From Escallonia rubra (lineage: Eukaryota > Streptophyta > Magnoliopsida > Escalloniales > Escalloniaceae): a stretch of DNA of 64,000 nt. A program made the position numbers and the translations under genes. Below the pieces are notes generated by a model, which was given only the letters and a program-made list of their open reading frames with translations, had not been told where the DNA came from and ran no database searches. Positions 11,601-24,861 of this stretch are shown piece by piece; the stretch's first letter is position 1, and every line of letters starts with the position of its first letter. The stretch covers positions 211,118-275,117 of the forward strand of contig JAVXUO010002260.1 in the NCBI GenBank assembly GCA_033065855.1, written 5' to 3'.

Positions 11601-14600
11601 ACCAACTCCCTCACTGACAGAAATTTTCTTGGACAACTCAGGAAGGGAACAAAATGATTCTGTCAGAATTTGAGATGGCAAAGGAAGCTGAGAAATGGCT
11701 TCAGCAACAGGAGCCTTTTTCCTTCTTCTGGACTTTGGGCCAGCAGATTGCTGACCAGATGATACACTAATCATATTCATGTCAGATAGGGAAGTTCCGC
11801 CAGTTACACTAGCACCACCACCATGAGCTACAGGTACTGGGGATACAAGCTGTATACCAGAAGAAGCAGGCACGGATGGTTCTCTGACAGGGGTTAATTT
11901 CACTGGTTCTGTGACAGGCATCCCCAAAAGACGACCACTCACATCAAAGGCAGAACTTTGTGGAGAAGCAACCCAGGGATTAGGGAAAGGGGGCTGAGAA
12001 AGCCAGGAAGGGTTATGTCCAGCAAAATTCCGCAAAGTTGGAGTCTGATAAGGAGAAAGTGGCTGATGATAATCAAGAAGGCCACCTCTTGCCATGCCAC
12101 TGGACTGTAATCCATCACAAGAAGGGGTGGTTGCACTCCAAAGAGGTGATGAAAGGGGCATCATGGGGTTCAAAACTGGTGAAGGAGTACTCTTGCTGCT
12201 TGTTCGACCAACAGGAGAAGAAACAATTTTACTTTGGAGTGGACTATGCTTAATTGTTTGATCTCTTGCACCTACATTTCCCGGGTCTAAGAAATGGTCA
12301 AATAATAGCCAAATCTAAATCAGTGAACTGATAAAAGCTTAAAATCTCGAGTACCTAAACGTGATTGCACAGGGGTTTCAGCGTTGTTGGCATGGGATTT
12401 CAGACCATGAAGCCTTTCTACACAAGCACGCCATATGGGCTCCCAAAGACTCCTCCCGCCATCTGTGAACAAGATTTCAGAAGGTGAAGCTGACACATCT
12501 GCATAAATATCTCATGAGACTAACATATAGAAGCGGATAAACTAACCAGATTGCCCAAATGCTGAAATCATACAAGCCTCGTCAGGTGCTGCTCCTTGTC
12601 TGCAACAAACAGTATTGAAAAACAATTAAATTTAACTTCATATGTACAACAGGTCATAAAGAGAAATTATTTGCCTTCGATAATACACTAAATCCAGGTA
12701 AAGGGAAACTGTATCCCTTTTTCCTAATTAAAAATTTGTATTGGTCAAATTTTATTATATATAGCTTTGAACAACAATTTGATCATCTTCGTCACTGTCT
12801 GCTTCTTCTGCAAATGCAAGGAAAAAGGTCTCAGAGATTGACAATAACCTTTCACAGGCCATTGGAACCATGTCCTTCCCTGCATGCAAGTCAATGGCAT
12901 GAGATGCATACTATTATGAACACCTCATGCAAAGAGACATAAATTTACATCTAATACGTAAGCGTTCCTCCCTCCCTCTAGAAACACATGTATATATTTC
13001 GAATAAAGACGGGACTCACATCAGAGAACCGTAAACAAATATCTGCGCACGCAGTTGCACTTGTTGCAAATCTGTAAAAGGCTGTTGAAACAATGGAGAT
13101 GTAGCAACTGAGGTGTTCAAATCTGGTAGATTGGATGTAGCAATAGATATAAGACCCAGTGATTTTGTACCACTGCGTTCCACATTCCCATAGGACTTCA
13201 AGTTTTCAAATTGCATAAGTTGGCCAGTCCCAGGAGGGCCCGTGGGCACGCATGAATTATCAGCTCTTTCCAACAGTCTCACAGGTGTCGTTGCCTTCAT
13301 ATGGTTTCCTTTCTTGGCATTATCTTTACCTGCTTTACCAGACCCTCGCCTTGATTTACGCCCCCCAGGGGTCCCTTTGGCACCTAAATCTCCATCAGGT
13401 ACTTGAGGACTTGCACAGGAAAAACCCTCTGCACTTTTAGGATCCATTTGGCCTCCACCAAATGTTGAAGGAGTTCCCTCCACAATCTTCAACAAGAATT
13501 CATGGGAAAAGAAATTAAAAACAGAATAATAGAGACAAAAATGAGGTACTGAACTGGTGACAAGCAAACGAAATGCAAACACAAAAAGGACTACCGTAGA
13601 TATTTGGCAAGCTTGAATGATGGGGAATGACTCCCGTCCCTTGCCAGTTTCTCCCTCAGATAGACCTGCCAATGGACTGGCCTCAAAAGTAAAGCTACTC
13701 TCTTCCATGGATGCAAGATCTCCTCTTAGCTCGGAAGAAATGGATTTGCCATCCATGTCACAAGTGACAACAGGAAGTGAAAGATTCTCAGTCATGGCCC
13801 CCTTGACGTCCTCTTGTCTGTCATTTTCAACTCGAGAAAGTGCAGCACAGCTAATGACTGTCGGAGAATCACAATTAGCTATATCTAAATCTGCAGAACT
13901 CCCTCCACCATCAGGCATTTGATTAGCATCACATTCGGATTTGCGAGCAGGAGTAGAAGAATCTTGGTCGTCATTTGAAAGATGAACTGCAAAATCCAAC
14001 ATTGGTATTCAAGGCAGAAGCACAAGCAGGAAAAAGCCAATATAATGAATGAAGAAGAAGAACAGCATTGATCCCAAATAAGGTGACTCCACTTACTTTT
14101 GTAGTCCCTCCAAATAATAGGAATTTCTATTGTTACATCATGATACAAGCTCTGCAAACTCTTTACAAGTCTCATTACTAAAATCTTTTCAAATAACTTA
14201 ACAAGATTTCTTATGCAATTGCATGCAGATACGTTCTGAAATCACGAAAAGAAAAAACTGAATGATTGTACAGCAACTTGCCCAGTGATCTTCATTTAAC
14301 TTAATAGATAAAAACCATGATTCAGGAGAATATATGGACATAACTCTTGCTGTTTTCTCAAAGAAGATTCTTTATTTCGTTTTGCATTTCTTCACCACCG
14401 TCCACCGAAATATAGATGTCACAGGATGACTATGACTATGGTAAACAAGGGTGTTTGCCCGTCAATGAGGGCATTGACAAATCGAGTGGGGGAGGATATC
14501 ACAGGGTGAATCTGACAGATTATGAGCTTTATTTCACTTTATAGAAAACAAAGGGATCATAACCTATCTGACAAATTTCTGTCTCGATAAGAAACAAATT

Positions 14601-17600
14601 GGTGCTGCTACTACCTGTAGCATTTTCGACAATATGAACCAATTAACTATTCCTAGCTACATGTATAGAAACTCTTCACTGTACTTAAGAGATTCATCTT
14701 CATCTCGTCTCCCTCAATTTGTCTTTAAGCTGTCAGCAAATAGACCGAACAATGTATATCCTGTACATCAGCCGGTAGACAATAGAGCATACTCTTTATA
14801 AAAGTGAAATGTTTTTTACAACTATTTCTTCCAACACATCAATCTCCTCCCTGTCAATATTTGATCCAAGTCCATAGCCTCCACATCATCATCTCCCTCT
14901 TAAATAAATTTCGTGAATGTTGTTTGCCAATTTAAATTTCCACAAACTGCGCATTACTTTAAATTTCGTAAAGTTCATATTGTTGTAGATCATAAATTTA
15001 TTTTACCTTTGATATACCCGCATAAACATGTATAAAATTGAAATGACAGCTAAGAGAAGAATTGCTATTTAAGGTGTTGAAGACACAAAAGTACGGCTTC
15101 ACATGTATACACAAGTACGAATCGGAAAGATGATTTCTGTAAGCTTTATCAATGTCGAGGACATTGGATTCCATCAGTTGGTCACTACAATATTTCCAAA
15201 CCTCCTGGGAAGTTGCAGTAAAGGTAATATGTCAAGTTAACAAAATCACATAAGCATGCTTTGTACTAAGATCAGGTGACTTGATAACGTGAGAGTACAC
15301 ATATTTACCATCGGCAAATTCTGTACCATTGACCCATCCCACAAAAGAAAGATGTAACTTCGCACAAAAGGTTCACCATTTAGATATGTAAACCAAGGCA
15401 GGAAACACAGACGTTAGGCCCGTCATATCCTCCTTAATTAAGGCCAGGAGAGGGTCCATAATCAAAATACAACGTTAAAAGCTCCACATAAACAGTATAT
15501 ACTACACCATCAATAACTAGGGTTTAAAGACACCTTCAGAGCTGGGGGCAGTTTGATCAGGCTTATCAACTCCAAATGCCAAATTTTCATCGTCTTCATG
15601 ATTCTTGTGGCCCATATCAAAGCAAGATTCCACAGGGGCTATAGAAACAGGTTCTGTTACCATCTCACTTTCCTTTGGAATTAATACTGCAAGGACAACA
15701 TATGTTGCAAATCCAGAAGATAGGAAATGCAAAAAATATGATCAATTGAGATATGTAAATAGCTTGAACTTGGTGGAACATATAAAAACATATAACGAGT
15801 AGCCAAAGTTTTACAAATAAGACTTATTTTGTTTGAAGTACACATTTATTCCACACAAACTACTGATGTCACATGACTAATAAATTTGACCATGCCGCAT
15901 ATTAGACGAACCCATAAGTTGGTGTAGGGGAAATTTTGGTAGTGCACGACATCCTCTCAATGACGCTAGAAACCGCATAAGAATTCTGAATATTTTTGGA
16001 TAGCTTAAGACATCGTCAGATATTTTGTTTATGTCTTGATCAAGATAGAAAAACAAAACAGAGAAAGACAACGCGGTATGAAACATACCCATACCACATT
16101 TCATCCTGCAAGTAAAAGCTGAAGGTGACACAAACTAAACACGATGAGACAAAGTCTATAAGATAGCTTTGCCTGTCAGCCATATAGATAAATGACTTTA
16201 TGGAGGGGTGCAAGAACCCAAAAAAAGACACGATAACCTTGGGAGGGTTGAAGGAGAAGCCCAACAAAATAATGGCATAAACAAACCAAACCAAAAAAAC
16301 TGGCTGGAACAGAATGCCAATACCGTTTCAATATGAAATATGCTTATACGCAGTAAAGACTCATGCCAAAAACTGTTCAAATAAATTGTATAAGACCTGC
16401 AATGTCTAAGGATGCCACTTCATGATTCCTTTGGATATCTGCTTCTTTATCATTAACAAAAGCTACTCCTCCAGCGACATTACCCTCTTCTACGGTTGAA
16501 TCACAAAGGACATGACACACATCCGACTTCTCAGAGCACTCTTGACCATCATTGTTTAACACTGTTGCTTGCTCCACCTGGCTTGCTACACTATGAGTCT
16601 CGACTGTTGACACTGACTGATCGATCATTTCATGTAGTATTTGAGAAGCACAACCATGAAACACGTCATTTTCAACTCCAGAAACAGGACATTCAGAACC
16701 AGGCTCGGTTTCCGCACTTGTTTCCACAACAAGTTGGACTACTGTTTCTTCCTTGTTATCCAGGTCCTTTAAGCTCACTCCAAGTGCAGGTGACTTCTGC
16801 TCCCCATTCTTGATTGTATCAGCGACAACACCACTTGCAGCAAGCGAGGGAACAATATCCAATGTCTCACAGGATGCTGAATCAGTGCCTTCCACGCCAA
16901 CATCCATTGCTGCAAAGGAGATAACGAGGAAGTACGGAAAAAATGATTCATGTTTCATGTCAATACAATGTTAAAACTAAAACTATAAAAATTCTAATTA
17001 ATGTTTAGCTACAGAATCCAACATTTGCAGTAATGATTTATTCAGAAACGATGCAAGGAAAAGAATAAACTAAAAGAATAATGAGGTTGGGGAAGAAAAC
17101 AAATTAAACCAATAGCTGGAGCAGAACAACGAGACAAGAAGTACAGCAGCAAACAATATCACAATATGGTTACCTCTAGAAAAGAGAACTGAAAAAAAGT
17201 TGAATAAAAAGATGTGGAACCTGCAACTTGTAAGGAAGCCACTTCATCATTACTTCTAATGGTTGTCTCTTTAAGGTTTTGAATGGCCACTGCTTCAGCA
17301 TCTTCACCCTTGTCCATTGTTGTACCACAGAAAACAGGAGAGGCGTCCAACATGTCAGAGGACTCTTGACCAACACCAGTAGCCACTGACACTTGTCCTA
17401 TCTGGCTTGCAGCATTACAAGTTTCCAACATCGAAACTGGCTGATCAACCTTTTCATGCTGTATTTGAGCTGCACAATCAAGAGATGCACCCTTTTCAAC
17501 TTCAGAAACAGGAACTTCAGAACCAGGATCTTGCTCATCTGCAACTTGAGAAGACTCCACCGGAGTTGATAAACTAGCTTCTCCAGCAATACGAAATTCT

Positions 17601-18712
17601 GTTTCTTCCATTTCAGTTATGTGAGTCAGACCCACCCCAAGTGCAGATGAATTCTGCTCATCAGCATGAACAATACTTTCCTCAGTAGTACCACCGCTAT
17701 TCAAATGCGACAGAACGCCATTCAATGCTGCAAAGCAGGATAGCATGGAAAATTGGTGAGCTTGAACATCCAAACCATATGTTAACAAATAAATGCACAT
17801 TAAAAACATTTAACAAATACTTGGTTCATTCTCAGTAATAGTAACAGATTCTGACGGATGAGCTGTCATAATATTTCCATCAATTCCTTTACCACAAGAC
17901 AACGCTTCTTTCAACTCGCCAGTGCTTGCAGTAACCTTCTGTGAAGAGGAACCTATATTAGCAATTTCTACCCGAGAAACAGAAGCATCTTCTTGCATTT
18001 TGTTACTCAGAGTTCCTGTGACTGAAGAACTGGCATTAGCATCATCAGATTGACTCTCAGCTTCCAATAAACCGCACTTCTCACTAATAACGTTTGAATC
18101 CAACTCAACTGAACTCCCATAAGGAGAGGGTTCGACCTCTTGAGGTTGCAAGGCACAATTAACATGAGGGACCCCATCTCCAGCACTCTCATTCATACCA
18201 GAACAGTTTTCAGGAAACTCATCTGGCACTGATGCAGGTTGTGAATGTGTAACAATATCCATTCTGTAATCTTGCTTCATTTTAGAATCCATTTTTTTTG
18301 TTAAGCTATCTACTTTAGTCCCTGCATCTGATTCTTCAACAATAGTTTCTCTCAGAACCCTCTCTTCCTGACCAACCGATTTTAATAGCATTTCAACAGA
18401 CTCTGAGGAAGTTGCCTCAGACCAAACATTGTGACGCCTAGAGATGGAGCAAGATTCTGGCGCACTAGAACTGAACTCTATTTCACTATTTCCCCTTGAA
18501 AAATCCTCAATCCACTGAGTATCTTCCTGACTTGGGATGCCAAGAAAAACCTCGTTTTCAACCAAACTATCAAATCTCAGCTGCCCTTGGAGGTTGTCAT
18601 CAAAATCAAACTTCGGAAGTGCATATGGACGCAAAACAGGAGAAAAATTGGAGTTCCCTTCACCAGCTAAATGAGGATTCTGGCCCTGAAAGTCATTGTC
18701 ATCATAATCCAT
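5680..18712 (-). CDS. G2484-1: Agenet/Tudor-like domain protein of the G2484-1 family, about 2111 aa, 15 coding exons
   Basis: Coding exons in transcript order: 18712-17821, 17727-17221, 16909-16397, 15686-15534, 13986-13595, 13486-13020, 12599-12547, 12462-12355, 12286-10425, 10229-10121, 9887-9707, 7454-7387, 7277-7168, 7077-6259 and 5781-5680. Lengths sum to 6336 nt and all junctions are in phase. The N terminus (MDYDDNDFQGQNPHLAGEG, then VLRPYALPKFDFDD) is diagnostic of this plant family. Residues ~1330-1430 are an Ala/Lys/Glu-rich probable coiled coil. Residues ~1649-1800 hold the Agenet-like pair (EVFKDGGHFKASWF, VGERVDACIHDCWREGM, VKAWHLRPTLIWKDGEW), a chromatin-reader-type fold that suggests a nuclear role; the biochemical function is not established. 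The C terminus has RRSNRRIQPTSRLLEGLQSS. The 507- and 513-nt second and third exons are tandem duplicates. The last exon may instead be spliced again at AAAG|GTAAAA near 5692. The start is the first ATG, 9 nt after an acceptor. Confidence 0.9.
7455..9706 (-). other. 2.25-kb intron of the Agenet gene with a possible LTR-retrotransposon remnant
   Basis: This is the longest coding-region intron of the gene. On the minus strand it contains TGATATCAGAGC at 8671-8660, one base off the usual copia-type primer-binding site TGGTATCAGAGC, followed by several hundred bases with long but degenerate open stretches (about 8650-7900). No intact gag, protease, integrase or reverse-transcriptase motif was recognised and no flanking LTR pair could be drawn, so a decayed or short non-autonomous element is the most that can be claimed. 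Confidence 0.4.
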
Positions 18713-18721
18713 CGGTGTATC

Positions 18722-21700
18722 CTAAGAATAAAAGAAAATTAGAACGAGGTGGGAAAATCTAGAAGGAAAGTTACAAATGTAACCCTCTAAACTTGCTAAA
18801 TGTTATAAACCCAAGAAGTATATAACTCAAAGTAAGTTCTCACATGCAAGAAAGTTTTCATAACAGACTAATTCCCTTTTTGATTGTTGGCAGATAAATA
18901 CAATGATAACACGCAACAGATTCGCAATGCTGATAGAATTCCCCAGTAAAAACAGCAAAGTGAATCCTCCCTCCAAAAGAAAAAGAAGAAAGGTCCAAAA
19001 CGCAGTCAGGCTTGAACATAACTTAATATCAGCGCAATCTGCTAATAGCTCAAGGCCAGACCCCAGAGGCAAACCAAAATACTGCTCCACAATCTGTTCC
19101 TGGAAGCCCCAAATGGGGATTGTTGATCCCTCACTACACCACCACTTTAGACCCCTTCTGAGTCCTAAACCAGCACTCCCTTACAATGACTCTGATGCGC
19201 GATTTTCACTATCAAGATGAGGTCTAAGTCTGTCCATTGGCACCGCCTCTAACTTAATCTCCGGACTCTCCAATTGATGGAATTGACCCTATGCATTGAA
19301 TTGAGCAGTGTCTACCAACTGTACAGACTGACATCAAGATAAGAAAAGTACCACCAAGGAGACAGCAGAGGAGAAGCCCAAATGCAAACCCTAAATTACC
19401 AGAGGGGCAGAGCATCTCAACATCTGTATAAATGTATGAGCACATCTGTATGAGCATCTCAAGCTTCTTGGAAAAAGAGAGCAGATAAGATTTTCATACA
19501 AAAGGCTTTTACAGGATCAGTTGAATATGGACCGTGTAAAGCACACAAATCAGGAAACGCATAGCTTTAGCAATAGAATGATCTTCTGATGTTGTTTTCA
19601 GAAGCTACTGGGTAATTTTAAGGTGTGGGTTACTCGAAATCCACCCCACCCACAACCCCCACCCCTATCCACCAACAACATCCTGCAAAGCTGAGAAGCG
19701 CTGGACATAACACTTCGATAAATAATCAACAAACATGTCCGAACTATTACATATAACAAGTCAAGGTGACTGAATTGAAGAATCTACAGGCATCTAAAAC
19801 CCAAAAATCCAGGTTGCCAACTCACACCACTCAACAAAGCGATCATTTTAGGGAAAGGATGACGGTTTTGAACTACTCACCAAGCGATCGACCTTTGTCG
19901 GAAAAACTCGATCACTAGTGGAAAATGTCAATCTCGGTTCGTCAAACAAAAGTTGCATAACTTTGACGCAAATCAGGTTACGTCCCTAAAATAAGCCACT
20001 TTTGAAATTTTTGACAAATCCTAGAGTAGTTTTTTCAAGGGCTAAACTCTGAAGATGTGTTTCCAAACAGATACAATTAAAGACGAATTACTAGACAAGT
20101 AACATAAATATCAAAAATAAATTGTACACCAACATTCGAGTCTTCAAATAGCTGTGCGTGGATTTGTCAAAAAAGCGAAGGTGTCGCTTCTTTAGAGATA
20201 GAGACATCAAGGGTGGCATAATTTGTGGTAATTTATATGTATAATAAATCATTGACTATGATGCTGATTATCCGATGCCAAGCACGAAATAAATATGTGA
20301 AGAACATAAAAAAATCTACAAGAAGACCATCTCCCATTTTCCATGAAAGGAACCAAATGGTAAGCACAACAATAATCATCCAAGAGTTTCTTCACTTGGT
20401 CCTATATGCTTGCTCTAAAACAAAGGACCAAGTGATATTAGTTTATTCTTTCAGTCAAAAACCCGTGCTACCTAAAATCAGTTTCTGGTACTTAATTCCC
20501 CTTGGGGGAAAAAGGCAGTTGTCAATTTCCTGTTTAAGGAAAAACCACCATAACAGACATGAAATTAAGCACATGAGATCAGAAAATCTGCGGGCGATAG
20601 TTTTGAACCAAGTGTCACAAGAGGCAGATAACCTGTCCATAACGCAACCTGGATGCCTTAGTTGCTACCACAATCGACTTTCTTTCTCGGCCTCCTTCTA
20701 TAATGTATCCTATACTCAGTACATTTTGAAGGGTAAGAATGAGACTCAAATCGTTACATCCTCAAAAGCAGGAAAAGACTTTATACTTCTACATTTACTG
20801 ATATGCAGAAAGAAAAAAGAGGCCCAGTGAAAATATTTGACACACCCAGGTTCCAAATTCGCTTTCAAAGCCCTTAATCTTTATCTATCATTCGCTTCTG
20901 ACACCTAATCACTTCCAAAGACGCATAACTTTCAACCCCTTCGCCTACTCTCCAAAAAAATTTCAGATACACATATCATAAATGCCGTTGCAAGCCGCAA
21001 CCCTGATTCCCGCAATAACATTACAGGGAAATGCATAACTAAAAAAATGGGGGACGATAAACAGATTTCACAAGCAACATAACACATTGCTTAACTAACG
21101 ATATGCCATGAGGCCACCCACTAACTTCAAGTTCATACAAAAAAAGAACAGAGCAAACGAACGTTACTAGGATACCCTACTACAACCAAACGCTCAATTC
21201 ACAAAAGAAGCCAACTTTCAATTCCACTCACTCCAACTCAAACAACACCACTAAATCCCACCGTGCTTTCGCTCTAATTACAGTTAAGGCCACTGGAAGA
21301 AAATGAACAGCGCCAAAAGAAGTGTAAAATACGCTACCTCCCTCCATAAGAAGACGGAAATTGCTCAACTGAACCCCAATCGTACGCTCACTTGCTGCAT
21401 CATAACCCTAGGGCTTCCAACTCAAACCCTAAACCGAAACGCCTGGCGGCCGGGATAAGCAGTCTCCGTGCAAATTGAACTTAAATTTCCGGCAGATCGA
21501 AGCGAACTTTCCGGTGTATCGGAGTGGACGGCGGTACAATAAGCTGCAAAACACACACTGAGCGTGTGCGTGTGTGCGCGAGAGTGAGTGTGTGTGTGTG
21601 TGTGTGCTTTCTATTTGGCGGAGCACTCTCTTTTTTTTTTTCTCACTTCCAGGGGGAGGAAATGTGTGATCGCGATGAAATTTGAAAAGGCGAGGGGTAT

Positions 21701-21780
21701 TTGTGGAAAATGGTCGGGTTAAAAAGGGCAGCATGTGAACGTGTCGCGTTTTGACTGGTCCAGAAAAAGTGAGAGCCATA
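18722..21780 (-). promoter_or_regulatory. Leader intron, 5' UTR and promoter region of the Agenet gene
   Basis: The first coding exon starts at 18721 right after an acceptor (TTCTTAG), only 9 nt before the ATG, so the transcript must have an upstream untranslated exon. The likeliest leader is around 21340-21560, where the minus strand has CT/GA- and GT-rich sequence, TTTAGGGTTTGAG and a possible donor near 21338 (GAG|GTAGCG). That implies a leader intron of about 2.6 kb. The exact 5' exon and start site are inferred. Open frames inside (for example 20225-20830, plus strand) show no known domain and look accidental. Confidence 0.5.
21424..21433 (+). promoter_or_regulatory. Telo-box-like motif (AAACCCTAAA)
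   Basis: A perfect AAACCCTAAA lies in the presumed 5' leader of the Agenet gene. Telo-boxes near transcription starts are common in plant housekeeping and translation-related genes. The match and its position are seen; a regulatory role is inference. Confidence 0.45.
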
Positions 21781-21866
21781 GGGTTTGTTGGTTTGGGTTT
21801 TAACCAAAAGCCGGTCAGTAGGGCAGACTTAACCCACTAAAACGGACCATCCACGATTAGGCAGGA

Positions 21867-21868
<2 letters not shown>

Positions 21869-21911
<43 letters not shown>
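21869..21911. repeat. (AT)n microsatellite
   Basis: An uninterrupted AT dinucleotide run of about 43 bp. It sits upstream of the Agenet gene and is likely length-polymorphic. Confidence 0.95.
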
Positions 21912-21913
<2 letters not shown>

Positions 21914-22543
21914 GTCACTCACGTTTGCATATTCAGATTTTACCATTAAATTTTACTGAGCCACGTGTAGGGTTGAGATTTTGGAATTAAAATAAAATAA
22001 AATGGCGCTCACAGTCGCGCGGTAAGAATGCTTCTTCAAACATCGCGGTTCGGCTAAAAACTAGTTTCGAACATTTGATACGTCGTACGCATTTTCTATT
22101 GGATAAATCTTGAATGTGACCCATCTTGTAGACGTTTTATGAAAAATAAATTCTGACCGGACGCACGTCACATGCGCAGGGGAACTAGTGTATGTAAATA
22201 GCTTCAACTTTAGAGTAGTTAGTCCTGTGAAGGGTCTCTTTGTGACCGAAGACATGTCAATTTCTTGTACTAAGTATCATTGTCAATTACGCCACCGAAA
22301 TGCCACTAGTCTAAGGAAAGTGAAAGTAACATCTCTTCCTCATATTCGCATCATTAAGGAACTCAAAGTCGGGCATTTTTTACTCGGCAAATTTGCATAG
22401 AAAGTATTTCCATTTGCAATCACAATTTACAATTTTTTGTACATCATGGTTTGAAATACAAGCATACATTCTGTCTCTACCTTTCATGACGAAATGTTAT
22501 ATTGTAAGTTCTATACAATTGACCAATAGTTATCATTATTATG

Positions 22544-22848
22544 TATTCATTTCGTTCCAAATTATTTAATCATGTTTGACTTGCACGCTTATTAAGAATA
22601 TGAGTTATATTTTTTTATTAGTTTTATGTTCTATCCTCAGATAGAATTTAGAAGGGAAAGAAAATGGGTCAAGAGAAAGAAAATGAGTTAGTAGAAAAAT
22701 AAACGTGGAAAGAGAAATAGCATAAAAAAGGGTAAAAATGATAAACATGAAAAAACACATAGAATATTTCTTAATTTGGAAAGTGATTAATTTTTTTTGG
22801 GATATTGTAAAAAGAAAATATGATCAATTTTTTTAGGACGGAAAGAGT
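22544..22848. mobile_element. Stowaway-like MITE, degenerate
   Basis: The left end (TTCATTTCGTTCCAAATTA) and the inverted right end (TTACTCTTTCCGTCCTAAAA) resemble each other and the CTCCNTCCGTCC-type Stowaway termini. The interior is AT-rich, about 305 bp in all, with no coding capacity. The ends have diverged, so the exact borders are uncertain. The better-preserved relative is at 45432-45768. Confidence 0.5.
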
Positions 22849-24594
22849 AATAACTATCGAAAATAAATTTATTGATAACTTAAAACAAGGATACATCGTG
22901 TCTATCTTTTTAAAAGAAGCCTTAACTTGCTTTTAGGCCTTTTAATACACCTGCAAGTTGGTTGCAAATTCGTTTCGCAAGAAAGATGATACCTTAGTTG
23001 CTCAATGATAGCCAAAAGTTATTTTTATCTTAATGTGGATTGTCCATGTTCTTCCAGATAGGGCAATCAACAAGGGGAGAAATGGCCCCTTGCAAACTAG
23101 AACGGCGACCGGAATAAGTTAAGAACAAAAATTTATTATAATTCCAAGTGAGCAGATTATAAGTTTGAATTCAGCGTGACTCACCGAGTCAGATTGTAAC
23201 TATTGGATTTTGTTCAAGTTTTGTCATAGTTTAAATGGTTCTAAAGCGGTATTACGGCTTTTGTTGTTGCATACATTGGAGCTTGTTGTTGTGGACAACA
23301 CTTGAAATGCTTTATTCGAATTAAGAGTAGGGTATGAAGTTTTTCCAATGGGGTAGCTGCAACAATGGAGCTTGTATGCTTGAAAGTCACAAATATAGCT
23401 AGTGTTGGTGCGATCTTACATTTTTGGAGGGTGTTTCTACGATGAGTTATACTCGATTGTGAAGGTTTTTGAAGTTAAGTATGCTCCTTTTGGTGCATCC
23501 AGGACTGTTAGCATGAGTCTATATGTCATGATTGTAATCATGGACAAAAGAGGTCCATTACTTTGATATATAAAACGAAGGACTATTAATCGATAAACAC
23601 ACTCTTGGTAAATAGAAAGAAAGAATGGGAGGACCTACCAAATAAGTAGTTCTGTAAAACAAGCAATCACTTGCGCGTTAAAAAAAAATTAAGACAAGTT
23701 CGACCATAGTTGAATGACTTGGCAGAAAGCGCAAGGTGCAGCTCGGCTGCACATTGGCAATATGAGTTTGTTAGATTATGCACTGAAATTAATGAATAGT
23801 GTGGGCATATTACATGGCTCAATATGGCATGCTCTTCGAATCCTCACATGCCGTGAATATATTTTTTGGTTAAGAGGAAAAATATTTCATTTATAAGAGT
23901 TATTACAAGCCGTCCCGACTAGATCATTTACTTTACAGACATAAAAAGGTAGCATCAAGTGTTTTCTTGATGGTTCTAACTATCATCTACTTACAAAGAT
24001 GAATAAAAAACATAAAGACTTATCAAAACACATAAAGATACAACACAAAATTACAATGAGGAGGACATCCGAAACCGCATCAAACAAAGGTTTACTCAAT
24101 CACCCACGGAAACATAACACAAAGACGAGAGTCGACGAGGCTATCAACATTGCAAGATCCACTTTTTCCACCAGCATTTCCAACACCACGGGTAAACCGG
24201 ACAACGAAACAACGACCACACACTACGGGCTAATCCGATAAACATCTCCCCTTCCCCACCCCCCCCCCCCACACCCCCTAGCCCCACACCCAACACACAC
24301 ACACACCCCCTCCCCCCAAGGATAACAAGGTTCACCCATAACAAAAAAAAAAGTGAAACAAAGTTAGAGATTTCAAAAGAAACAGACCCTTTAGCCATGA
24401 TTCCGGCCATCGCCGGTGTTGAAACATCTAGCCCTCAGAAGCCCCTCCATTCATGTGTTAGTACAAATCGACTGTCTAAAAGATCGAAACCAGATCTACA
24501 TAGATCTGATTAGATCCGATAGGATCTATGCGTCTCCATTGCCGGTGATGTGGGGGGAGTGCGCTGGCTAAACCACCACCTTCATTAACTCTTC

Positions 24595-24836
24595 AATTGC
24601 TGCCGGCCACCGTCGTAGTCCTCCTCATAATACACAACCAAACACAACACGGACACGAAACTGGAAAGAATAAAACGGAAATGAAAGGGGAGAGAGAGAA
24701 GTACCCCCCCATCCCCCCTTTAATTGTTGCCAGCCACCGCGTAGTCCTCCTCATAATACACAACCAAACACGACACGGACACGAAACTTGAAAGAATAAA
24801 ACGGCGATGAAAGGGAGAGAGAGAAGTACTAATGGG
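24595..24836. repeat. Two-copy tandem repeat, period 126 bp
   Basis: GTAGTCCTCCTCATAATACA at 24615 recurs at 24741, and the similarity continues through ACACGGACACGAAACT to GAGAGAGAAGTAC. The copies differ at scattered bases and by a C-rich insert between them. The right copy abuts a run of 21 C (24841-24861). Confidence 0.85.
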
Positions 24837-24840
24837 GACT

Positions 24841-24861
24841 CCCCCCCCCCCCCCCCCCCCC
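24841..24861. repeat. Homopolymer run of 21 C
   Basis: A pure C run followed by five G. Such runs are error-prone in sequencing, so the true length is uncertain. Confidence 0.9.

Noticed and set aside
20225..20830. 201-codon plus-strand open frame
   Set aside because: It lies in the leader intron of the Agenet gene, has no recognisable family signature and its composition reads like random AT-rich DNA.
21429..21779. 116-codon minus-strand frame upstream of the Agenet gene
   Set aside because: It overlaps the GT/CT-rich leader and promoter region and encodes a simple His-Thr repeat; more likely 5' UTR than protein.
23870..24590. Possible LINE fragment on the minus strand
   Set aside because: A LINE-like 3' end is suggested, but no reverse-transcriptase motif, poly(A) junction or target duplication could be shown.
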